A stretch of DNA of 54,409 nucleotides. Origin: Bacteroidota bacterium. GTDB lineage: Bacteria > Bacteroidota > Bacteroidia > Flavobacteriales > Flavobacteriaceae. The translations under genes were made by a program, and so were the position numbers. This document shows, piece after piece, positions 26,401 to 33,058 of this stretch. The stretch lies in contig JAJRPS010000055.1 of the NCBI GenBank assembly GCA_024280635.1, forward strand, positions 1 through 54,409, in the 5' to 3' direction. Each line of letters opens with the position of its first letter. The first letter of the stretch is position 1. The notes beneath the pieces are model-generated. The model did not search any database, was not told where the DNA came from, and saw only the letters and a list, made by a program, of their open reading frames with translations.

Positions 26401-26426
26401 ATTTGATAGTATCATTTGATAGCATC
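26401..26426 (-). promoter_or_regulatory. Two tandem 13-bp repeats in the fic leader
   Basis: ATTTGATAGTATC (26401-26413) is followed directly by ATTTGATAGCATC (26414-26426), with one difference. They fill the space between the -7 box and the fic ATG, a place where a bound protein would block transcription. The winged-helix tail of the Fic protein is a natural candidate for autoregulation. Confidence 0.5.
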
Positions 26427-26433
26427 AAAGATA
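26426..26433 (-). promoter_or_regulatory. -7 promoter box TATCTTTG for fic
   Basis: A perfect TAnnTTTG on the reverse strand, 27 bases before the ATG at 26399. Confidence 0.6.
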
Positions 26434-26470
26434 TGGTTTTTTTGTTATTTATATACATAAGAATAGAAAT

Positions 26471-26500
26471 AAAAAAAGAGGCGTTAAAGCCCCTTTTTTT
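26471..26500. terminator. Bidirectional hairpin terminator upstream of fic
   Basis: AAAAAAAGAGGC pairs with GCCCCTTTTTTT around GTTAAA with a single A/C mismatch. As it lies upstream of fic, it must end a transcript that comes from 26501-26790 on the reverse strand, or none. Confidence 0.7.
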
Positions 26501-26793
26501 TATTTTTATCAAACTATACGAAATACATTACTATATCTAGTATGTTTAATAATACGTTAATGTTTCTTGATATGAAAATTGTATATTTTCTTATCATAGA
26601 GATTATTCTATTCATTAAAACAGTATTAAATTAATGGAATTACTACCTGCCGATTTATTACGTAGGTCAATAGAAATCTAGTTTCTATATATAATAAGGC
26701 GTTGAAGGGTTTAGTAGCTGTTTACTAATTACTCTAAATTTCCTTTTATATAAGGTCTTCAATTTTTAAAAGCTGTTTTAAAGTTTAATGCAT
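26501..26793. other. Gene-poor stretch in the element
   Basis: About 290 bases between two terminators contain no recognisable gene. The reverse strand has a 33-codon frame (26514-26615) starting MNRIISMIRKYTIF that ends just before the downstream terminator, with no homology that I recognise. A perfect dyad ATAGAAA/TTTCTAT (26670-26676 and 26682-26688) lies in the middle. Confidence 0.4.
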
Positions 26794-26816
26794 AAAAAAG
26801 GGGGCTTTTCAGCCCC
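26794..26816 (-). terminator. Terminator of the lipoprotein gene
   Basis: GGGGCT (26801-26806) pairs with AGCCCC (26811-26816), loop TTTC. On the reverse strand the stem is followed by TTTTTT (26794-26799). Confidence 0.8.
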
Positions 26817-26843
26817 TAAATAAAAGAAAGTAGTATTAATTAC

Positions 26844-27425
26844 TTACTTATTTATTTGTTCTTTTCTTAATTCAACTGGTTCTTTGATTATTCTATAATC
26901 TTTTGAAATATGAAAAGGAAATATTGCATTTTTTTGAACATTATTAGTTGAGGTTATTGTACCTCGTGCTATTACGTCATAAAACAAAATAGTTGTACTA
27001 TCGGATATTTGCGACTTTTTAGCCAGTTCTTGCGATTGTTTACTATATTCCTTTACTTGGGCTTGTAGCTCTTTAAACTGTTGCTTTAAACTGTTTAAAG
27101 TACTGGAAGCATCTAAGCCATTAGCCAAACTTTGTAACTCTTTGGTGCTTTGGTATTCTTTACCTATTTTTTTGGCTTTGTTAAGTGTTTTTAGAGCAAG
27201 GTCTCTATATTTAAAAGCCTCTTTTTCTAATTCTTGTTTTTTAGTTATTTTTTTAATAATCAAGCTATCAATTTTATAGCCACTTATAGGCTCATTTTTT
27301 AATAGATTATCAAGGTATGTTTCTACGGTTATTCTTGTTTGCTCTTTGTGGGTTAATTCTTTCTCGGAACAAGAAGCGAATAAGGTTAATACTCCTAAAC
27401 TCAATACAAATAATACTTTTTTCAT
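26844..27425 (-). CDS. Element-encoded lipoprotein with coiled-coil segment
   Basis: A 193-aa protein starting at ATG 27425 (MKKVLFVLSLGVLTLFASC) with a lipoprotein signal peptide whose lipobox FASC ends at C19. After it come charged helical stretches with heptad-like pattern (about 45-130, rich in Lys, Glu and Gln: KEAFKYRDLALKTLNKAKK and LKQQFKELQAQVKEYSKQSQ) and a beta-rich end (TILFYDVIARGTITST). No family is recognised. As cargo beside a restriction-modification system, a surface or periplasmic role such as superinfection exclusion is possible but speculative. The longer frame from 27455 begins with TTG and is rejected. Confidence 0.65.
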   Translation of the reverse strand: MKKVLFVLSLGVLTLFASCSEKELTHKEQTRITVETYLDNLLKNEPISGYKIDSLIIKKITKKQELEKEAFKYRDLALKTLNKAKKIGKEYQSTKELQSLANGLDASSTLNSLKQQFKELQAQVKEYSKQSQELAKKSQISDSTTILFYDVIARGTITSTNNVQKNAIFPFHISKDYRIIKEPVELRKEQINK

Positions 27426-27469
27426 TCTTTTTTGTGTTATTCTTTGCCAGTCCAAACAAAGATTTTATA

Positions 27470-27676
27470 CAAAAAAGAAGCGTGGACTGAACCATACTTC
27501 CTAAAGGTATCGCCAAACACCTATCATACCATACAGAACAGCCACGCCATTACTGGCGTAGCATTTGTCTGTATTCTTAGTATGTGTTTGTGAAATTGGC
27601 GATTTCTTAGGAAAGAATACGATTACGCTACTATGTAAAATTAATTTTGTTTTTTTTCTATATTATTTCGTTTTTA
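27470..27676 (-). ncRNA. Candidate structured RNA between the restriction subunit and lipoprotein genes
   Basis: About 150 bases fold into one long interrupted hairpin. AGCGT 27479-27483 pairs with 27625-27629, TTCCTAA 27498-27504 with 27607-27613, ATCGCCAA 27509-27516 with 27596-27603, ATACAGA 27531-27537 with 27568-27574, and GCCACGCC 27541-27548 with 27555-27562 (one mismatch), around the loop ATTACT. A TATCTTTG box lies just before it on the reverse strand (27683-27690) and a T6 run (27471-27476) just after. Together these suggest a free-standing RNA of about 200 nt. Alternatives are a replication or transfer origin used by the Rep-like protein, or a large 3' untranslated structure of the restriction operon. 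Confidence 0.45.
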
Positions 27677-27682
27677 TTAATG

Positions 27683-27690
27683 CAAAGATA
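27683..27690 (-). promoter_or_regulatory. -7 box TATCTTTG in the 3' flank of the specificity gene
   Basis: A perfect TAnnTTTG on the reverse strand that starts 7 bases past the stop codon of the specificity subunit and would start transcription into the folded region. No good -33 TTG was seen. Confidence 0.45.
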
Positions 27691-27696
27691 AGCCTT

Positions 27697-28818
27697 TTAT
27701 TTACTTGCTATTTCTTTGGCTTTATTATATTTCAAATAACTGTTTATTTTTTTTAATTCTAATTGCTTCATATAGTTTTCCATATATTCATAATCGGGTT
27801 TACCTTCTGAATTTATGGGTAAAAGTATTTTTTCTCGTTTAATTCTCTTATCGTTAATTTCTCTATTGAAACTATATTTTACACCTAATCTTTCTATTAG
27901 ATTGGATATAAATAAGTATGTGTACTTGTTAAATTTACGGTTTTCTAATTTTGTAACGTGGTCACTTGCTATGAATTTATATGGTTGATAAAAAGTAGCA
28001 CCAACACTACCACTATTTGCAACTGTTAAACAGTTTGCAAACACACGTACTTTTTCTTTGTTTCCTATAAAATTATCTACTCCATTATTCAATGCGGTAG
28101 AAGATACATAGGGTGTTTTTCCTTTTAAATGGTCTCCTTTTTTTAAGCGTTTACCTCTTTGTATTTCTGCGAATATATCATATAAATAAAACTCCCCCCA
28201 TTTTTTATTGCTTATAGGTTCTACGGGTTTCGTGTTTTTTAATTCATTTAATCGTTTACCTATGTAGGTTTTATATACTCTTGCCTTTTGCTTTTCTTGG
28301 TTTCGCATATAGGCTTCCATAAATGCGTAGTCGGGTTCGCCTTTGGTGTTTACAGGTAAAAGTAATTTAGATTTTACCATTCTCATAGGTCGCCACTTTC
28401 GGGCATATTCAAAGCAAACTTTTTGGCTTTGAATAGTTGCAATTAAAAACATTGCAATTTGTTTATTTAAAATTTGGTTTTTAAGATATAGAGGGTTTAT
28501 GTCGTGGCTACAAGTAAATTCACTAATTTGGTAGTATGCGTGCCCTACTGAACCGTTATTTGTTACAGCAATACAGTTACCTTCAAATATTTTTCTTGAA
28601 ATATCTTCATTCTTACCGTGTCCTGTTTTAGAAGTGTTTTTTATTTTCTCTTTTGTGTAATATTCCGTTATCCCGTTATTGTTTTGAGTAGCCCCTAAAA
28701 AAGGTATAGTACCTTGATTTGATACTAAGGGTTTTTTATTATAGAACCCTTTTTTTATTTCAAATATTTCGGGAAACAAAAACTCTTTCCACTCCTTATT
28801 TTTTAAAGATAAATCCAT
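27697..28818 (-). CDS. Specificity (B) subunit of a BcgI-like type IIB restriction-modification system
   Basis: A 373-aa DNA-recognition subunit with two similar halves. Each half holds a target-recognition domain beginning with EFLFPEIFEIKKG or EFYLYDIFAEIQRGKR. Each ends in a conserved block (LLLPVNTKGEPDYAFMEAYM and ILLPINSEGKPDYEYMENYM) plus a short helix, as in HsdS and BcgI-B. Two recognition domains imply a bipartite target sequence. The ATG overlaps the stop of the methyltransferase gene by one base (TAATG), giving translational coupling. Confidence 0.85.
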   Translation of the reverse strand: MDLSLKNKEWKEFLFPEIFEIKKGFYNKKPLVSNQGTIPFLGATQNNNGITEYYTKEKIKNTSKTGHGKNEDISRKIFEGNCIAVTNNGSVGHAYYQISEFTCSHDINPLYLKNQILNKQIAMFLIATIQSQKVCFEYARKWRPMRMVKSKLLLPVNTKGEPDYAFMEAYMRNQEKQKARVYKTYIGKRLNELKNTKPVEPISNKKWGEFYLYDIFAEIQRGKRLKKGDHLKGKTPYVSSTALNNGVDNFIGNKEKVRVFANCLTVANSGSVGATFYQPYKFIASDHVTKLENRKFNKYTYLFISNLIERLGVKYSFNREINDKRIKREKILLPINSEGKPDYEYMENYMKQLELKKINSYLKYNKAKEIASK

Positions 28819-30719
28819 TATTTAGTAGTTTCTTTAAATAAATATTCTCTACCCTGCATAATCATATTAAACTCAAAAGATAGATAGTCTGCAATGGTTT
28901 TTTCAAAATCTTCTTCTTTTGGTATTTCATCATTAAAATAATAAAAAGAGTGTAGCCACTCATCTTCGGGTTCTATGGTGGTTTTTACCATAAACTTAGT
29001 TTCTGCGGGTGCATCGTGTAGGTAGCAATTTAGTAAATGGGCTTTACGTTCAATGCTTCTTTCTGTTTTAACTAAGCCTACGTGTTTACGTACTTCAAAG
29101 CCGTCATCTTCATAATTAATAAACTTGCAATATTTCTTTTTAGAGTGCGGTTTGTGAGCCGTAAAAATGGCAATACAAGGGTTTGTTCCTACACCGTAAA
29201 AGGTTTCTTTGTTTAGGGTAATTACCCCTTCTAAGGTGTGTTTTTCTAAAATACGCTTTTTTACTTGTTTATCGGTCTTGGTCTTACCTACCATTGTAGA
29301 TTGTGGCACTATAATAAGGCAACGGGCATTATCGCCCAAACCGTCTAATAGATGCTCTACAAAACTAATTTCGGACAAGTGAGCGGTATCTTTACCCTTT
29401 GCTTGTGAATACGGCGGGTTTATAAAACCTACTGTATAGTTGTTTTCTCTAAGTTTGGCTATATCTTGTTTTAAAAAATCGTCTTTTATTAAATTACTTT
29501 TACCGTCTCCACGTAGTATCATATTGGTAGTGGCAATAGAAAACATATCTTCTCTAATTTCCATACCGTGTATGCGGTCTTTTTTTATAATTTGTCTTTC
29601 TTCTTCGTCTTTGGCTTGCTCTAACATTCGGTGCATTCCTGCAATAAGAAAGCCACCAGTACCACAACACGGGTCAAAAATAATGTCGGTAGGTTTTAAG
29701 TCTGCTAAATCACAAAATAAATCGGTTATATGGCTTGGTGTAAGTACTACACCTAAAGTTTGACCGTCTCCACCGCTATAACTTATAAACTCCCCATAAA
29801 AACGCCCTAAAACGTCCTCTTTTGTGTTTGCTACAACACTTGAATATACATTTTTTTGTAGATATTCTGCAAAGTAGCGTAAAGGTGTTTTTGCTAATCG
29901 TTCATCTACTTGGTTAAGTAGTGTACGGTCTTTTATTATATTGAATTGCCCTAAAACTTGCTCTTTTTTCATTTCGGGTTTAACCTCAACACGTTCCATA
30001 TGTGTAGAAAGGGCATCGTGTATTTTCATACCGTCCGTTTTAATGGTGTCGCCCGTTAAACTATCAATTTTAAAAGAAGGTTCGCCTAAAGCTAATAAAA
30101 TAGCTGAAACTACTAAGGGTTTTTCACTATCCCCTAATTGTCCGTAGTTTCTAAGGCTTTCGTGTAGTTCAGACGATTTTTTTATAATTTCGTCTTTTTC
30201 TAATATTTCAACTGGTGTTTCTCCTAAAACCTGCTCTTTGTAGTATTTTTCAATATTTTTAGTGCTAAAATTTTCAAAGTTTTCTACCTTTTCAAGAAGT
30301 TTGTAACCTGTGTTATCTACAAAAATAGGTCTAATAATGTGGTGTTTTTCGTCTCCCGAACACCCAAAAGCAAACACTTTTTTAAAATTGGTTTTCTTTA
30401 CAATCTCCTTAGCATAATGCAAAGCTCCGTTTTCTGCATATTTTATTACAGACTTCGTATCGGTAGCAAGTTTAGTACCTTCCTCATCTTCGTACTTTAC
30501 TTGTTCTTCAATATCAGCTTTATCTTCTATTACTATAATAAAATCTTTTGATTTTCCTACAAACTCGGGAAAACCCGCTCTACCAGTTCCCTTTTTAGAA
30601 GCTGTCTTTAAGGCTTTTTGTATTTCTACAATACTACTACCGTTTGGCGTATTTTTTATTTTAGCAATATCAAGTAATTTGCTAATAAAAATATCCGTTA
30701 TCTTTTCGTTCTTGCTCAC
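28818..30719 (-). CDS. BcgI-like type IIB restriction endonuclease/N6-adenine methyltransferase (A subunit)
   Basis: A 633-aa bifunctional protein. Near the N-terminus a PD-(D/E)XK-like core is visible (FPEFVGKSKDFIIVIEDKAD, about 50-69; E51 region and E65-D-K67). The N6-adenine methyltransferase domain follows with motif I DPCCGTGGF (about 349-357) and motif IV NPPY (about 434-437). Nuclease and methylase in one chain, paired with one separate specificity subunit and no HsdR, is the BcgI layout, which cuts on both sides of its target. The start is placed at GTG 30719 (MSKNEKITDIF), 25 bases after a TAACTTTG box that lies inside the longer frame to 30791. Confidence 0.82.
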   Translation of the reverse strand: MSKNEKITDIFISKLLDIAKIKNTPNGSSIVEIQKALKTASKKGTGRAGFPEFVGKSKDFIIVIEDKADIEEQVKYEDEEGTKLATDTKSVIKYAENGALHYAKEIVKKTNFKKVFAFGCSGDEKHHIIRPIFVDNTGYKLLEKVENFENFSTKNIEKYYKEQVLGETPVEILEKDEIIKKSSELHESLRNYGQLGDSEKPLVVSAILLALGEPSFKIDSLTGDTIKTDGMKIHDALSTHMERVEVKPEMKKEQVLGQFNIIKDRTLLNQVDERLAKTPLRYFAEYLQKNVYSSVVANTKEDVLGRFYGEFISYSGGDGQTLGVVLTPSHITDLFCDLADLKPTDIIFDPCCGTGGFLIAGMHRMLEQAKDEEERQIIKKDRIHGMEIREDMFSIATTNMILRGDGKSNLIKDDFLKQDIAKLRENNYTVGFINPPYSQAKGKDTAHLSEISFVEHLLDGLGDNARCLIIVPQSTMVGKTKTDKQVKKRILEKHTLEGVITLNKETFYGVGTNPCIAIFTAHKPHSKKKYCKFINYEDDGFEVRKHVGLVKTERSIERKAHLLNCYLHDAPAETKFMVKTTIEPEDEWLHSFYYFNDEIPKEEDFEKTIADYLSFEFNMIMQGREYLFKETTK

Positions 30720-30743
30720 TTTATTTTGTTTGTAGTTGATGTG

Positions 30744-30751
30744 CAAAGTTA
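30744..30751 (-). promoter_or_regulatory. -7 promoter box TAACTTTG of the restriction-modification operon
   Basis: A perfect TAnnTTTG on the reverse strand, 25 bases before the GTG start at 30719. Confidence 0.6.
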
Positions 30752-30922
30752 AGTATTTTTGCAAATCTAATAAATAATTAAAAATCAACACTTTACGATT
30801 TTCAATGTTTGAAAATTTGTAACATTTGTAACTCTTTAGTGGTTTTTCTTATTTTGTAAAATTGTGCATTTTGTAAACCCGTATTCAAAAAAAAATTATA
30901 TTATTCTGTAAAGGCTACTTTC

Positions 30923-31867
30923 TCACACTTTAACTAAACTGTGAAAAGGTCGCTTTTTGGGTTTTGTTTTTCCTACTGTGAAAAGGTCGCTTTTTGGGTT
31001 TATCAGTTCGTTTATTTTTTGTTTAATTAAACTCCTTATTTGCTCTTTTACATTATTAGAATGATTATTTACAATAGTGTTGTAGGTTTTCTTTCTTTTA
31101 TTTCGATTATTCTTGTTGAGGTCATTAATCCAATAACTCCACAACCCCCAATAATAAAATTCCTTAGGTTTTTGTTTGATTTTATCTTCATTAATAGTCC
31201 AATCGTATAAAAAAACCTCGTCAAAATGTTTTAAGAGTTTAATTTTTAAGTATTCTAATTTTGTTTTATCTCTTAAATCACTTAAGTAAACTATATTGTA
31301 TTTTTTTAAATCTGCCATTTTTCTATAATGTATTTCATACCGCATTAACTCATAAGGTAACCCAAATTGCAGGCTTTTATCGTAGAATTTCAATATATAC
31401 CTATCGTGCATTACATTTCTATAATCCACTTTTCCATTTCTTAGCTGTTGGTCTCTAAATCGCTTAGTATTGTGGTATAGTAAATTAATTAACACAAATT
31501 TTGTTTTAAACGGCAAACGAATATTAACCCCTATTTCTAAGTTTTCTAATTTGCACTCGTTTAAATTAAGATTAAAAAGGCTTCCTATTTTATCAAGTAT
31601 AATACATACTTTTTCAAAAGTAAAATCGTCATAGTTTTGATTTTCTCCTTCAAAATAATTGTTATAAAAGTAATGTAAACTACCACTTAGCCAAATTCTT
31701 TTTTTACGTATAGTAAACCCTAAACCTTTATATTTTGCTATTTCTTTTTTTGAAAATAACTCCCCAGTAGTAGTACTTACATCGGTTATAAAATCAAGCA
31801 AAGGGTGTTTTTTAAGTTCTTCTATCTTTCTTTGTGGTAATAAGGCTTTAATATAATCAAAAGCCAT
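30923..31867 (-). CDS. Putative replication-initiation protein (phage gene II/X or Rep_trans-like)
   Basis: A 314-aa protein without a firm family match by eye. WLSGSLHYFYNN, the following NYDDFTFEKV, LEIGVNIRLP and ILKFYDKSLQFGLPYELMRYEIHYRKM resemble phage/plasmid rolling-circle initiators of the gene II/X or Rep_trans type, in which a 'GSLHK' strand and a 'YDK...LLRFE' block are typical. A catalytic tyrosine cannot be assigned with certainty. The C-terminus is Lys-rich and has been altered by a short DNA duplication. It sits 4 bases after an excisionase-like gene, a common order in small Bacteroidota integrative elements. An alternative is an uncharacterised DNA-binding protein. Confidence 0.5.
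   Translation of the reverse strand: MAFDYIKALLPQRKIEELKKHPLLDFITDVSTTTGELFSKKEIAKYKGLGFTIRKKRIWLSGSLHYFYNNYFEGENQNYDDFTFEKVCIILDKIGSLFNLNLNECKLENLEIGVNIRLPFKTKFVLINLLYHNTKRFRDQQLRNGKVDYRNVMHDRYILKFYDKSLQFGLPYELMRYEIHYRKMADLKKYNIVYLSDLRDKTKLEYLKIKLLKHFDEVFLYDWTINEDKIKQKPKEFYYWGLWSYWINDLNKNNRNKRKKTYNTIVNNHSNNVKEQIRSLIKQKINELINPKSDLFTVGKTKPKKRPFHSLVKV
30938..31001. repeat. 27-bp direct repeat inside the 3' end of the Rep-like gene
   Basis: The 27 bases at 30938-30964 recur exactly at 30975-31001, 37 bases apart. As 37 is not a multiple of three, the two copies are read in different frames (NPKSDLFTV and then KPKKRPFHS). Confidence 0.9.
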
Positions 31868-31871
31868 AGCC

Positions 31872-32210
31872 TTAATGCTTGTTAGATAAATAAGCTTCTG
31901 CTTCTGTTTCCAGTTCTTTATTTGATTTGCTACGACCTTCTTTTAAATATTCCAATAATTCAGTACTACTAAAATACAAGCGTTTACCCCTTTTCATATA
32001 AGGCAATTCCCTTCTACTTACTTTGCTATAAATTGTTGGTACAGTAAGGTTAAGAAATTTTGCCGTTTCCTTTACACTTAGTAGTTTTTCGGTTGGTTCT
32101 TGCTTTTTTTCTTCTTGCCTTTGAGTAAGCATTTTTTTTAATTCGCTAATCTCTTTTGTTAGCATTATTACCGCTTTTGGTAATTGGTCGAATGTTAAAT
32201 TTTCAGTCAT
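31872..32210 (-). CDS. Excisionase-family helix-turn-helix protein
   Basis: A 112-aa protein with a short coiled-coil N-terminus (about 12-45) and a MerR-like/excisionase HTH domain (about 43-95: LLSVKETAKFLNLTVPTIYS, then RRELPYMKRGKRLYFSSTELLEYL). In Bacteroidota mobile elements such proteins regulate excision or the following rep/mob gene. It is followed after 4 bases by the Rep-like gene, and two 14-bp repeats sit upstream. Confidence 0.82.
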   Translation of the reverse strand: MTENLTFDQLPKAVIMLTKEISELKKMLTQRQEEKKQEPTEKLLSVKETAKFLNLTVPTIYSKVSRRELPYMKRGKRLYFSSTELLEYLKEGRSKSNKELETEAEAYLSNKH

Positions 32211-32251
32211 TACAAAATATTTTATTTATTAATACTTTGCAATAATCCGAT

Positions 32252-32286
32252 TGGGTTTTGCGGGTTAAAAGGTGGGTTTTACGGGT
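32252..32286. promoter_or_regulatory. Two 14-bp direct repeats, 21 bases apart, upstream of the HTH gene
   Basis: TGGGTTTTGCGGGT (32252-32265) and TGGGTTTTACGGGT (32273-32286) differ at one position and start 21 bases apart, i.e. two helical turns. They are GC-richer than their surroundings. This is a likely operator for the downstream HTH protein or a Rep-binding site. Confidence 0.5.
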
Positions 32287-32305
32287 CGTTATATTTAGTA
32301 TGCGT

Positions 32306-33058
32306 TTACCTTGTTAATACCTTATATAAGTCCGTTTCATTTGTATAATGGCTTAAACTTCTTACTAATTTTAAATAATTAGCATCAGACTTTAAAGGGT
32401 TTTCGCTTAGCTCTTTATGTAGTTCTCCTAATATCCTGCCTAATTTTGTTTTAGTACCTCTTTTTAGTTCTATTGGCTCTTTTGGTAAACTATATTCTTT
32501 GTATTCAAAAAACAAGGTAAGAATATCTACAAAAGTGTTGTAATCTGTATTAGATTTAAAAGCATATTCCCACCCCTTTTTATCCATATTTTCAAAAGCA
32601 TCTTTAATGAGTGCTTTTGTTCTGTTTTCAGAATCTATACTATTGCTTTCTTCTGCTTCCGAATAAAATAAGCTAATTGTACTATCAAAAGTTGAGGTGT
32701 CTAATTTAACCTCATCACAAAGTTTGAAAAAATCTATTTGATTACTATTACAAACTAATTGTATCTCATCAAAGAGTACTTTATAAACTGTATGTGCTTT
32801 TTCCTTGTATTTTGTTATGTCTTCTTTTTCTTTAAAGAAGTAGGCTATTTGTTGTAATTGTGTTAGGTAGTATCTAATAATATTCTCTTTGCTTTCTTTA
32901 CTATCTTTTTCTAAAAGGTTATAGTTTAGCTCCTTTGCAAAAGAATTAAATAACTGGTCTAAATCATCAATTAAAAGAAGCTCTTTAATAACCTCATTTT
33001 TTCCGTGTTGATAGTAGCCTATTAACCTAAAATTATTATCAAATTCTTTAAAATTCAT
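32306..33058 (-). CDS. Uncharacterised element protein, 250 aa
   Basis: A hydrophilic protein, mainly alpha-helical (NIIRYYLTQLQQIAYFFKEKED, KEKAHTVYKVLFDEIQLVC), with no motif I recognise. ATG 33058 (MNFKEFDNNFRLIGYYQ) is chosen; a TTG at 33067 would add three residues. It overlaps the end of the integrase gene by 11 bases and is therefore translationally coupled to it. Proteins of this kind, helical and directly after the integrase, occur in Bacteroidota integrative elements; a DNA-binding or recombination-accessory role is only a guess. Confidence 0.5.
   Translation of the reverse strand: MNFKEFDNNFRLIGYYQHGKNEVIKELLLIDDLDQLFNSFAKELNYNLLEKDSKESKENIIRYYLTQLQQIAYFFKEKEDITKYKEKAHTVYKVLFDEIQLVCNSNQIDFFKLCDEVKLDTSTFDSTISLFYSEAEESNSIDSENRTKALIKDAFENMDKKGWEYAFKSNTDYNTFVDILTLFFEYKEYSLPKEPIELKRGTKTKLGRILGELHKELSENPLKSDANYLKLVRSLSHYTNETDLYKVLTR

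Noticed and set aside
27310-27516. Reverse-strand 68-codon frame overlapping the lipoprotein gene
   Set aside because: It overlaps the lipoprotein signal peptide region in another frame and shows no family features.
27565-27756. Forward-strand frame over the end of the specificity gene
   Set aside because: Overlaps the specificity gene and the folded region, with low-complexity hydrophobic composition and no start signal.
28818-30719. Type I HsdM plus missing HsdR (broken type I system)
   Set aside because: The nuclease-like IEDKAD core is within the same chain as the methylase, so the BcgI-like type IIB layout explains the absence of HsdR.
30720-30791. 24-residue extension of the restriction/methylase subunit
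   Set aside because: The region contains a TAACTTTG promoter box with normal spacing to GTG 30719.
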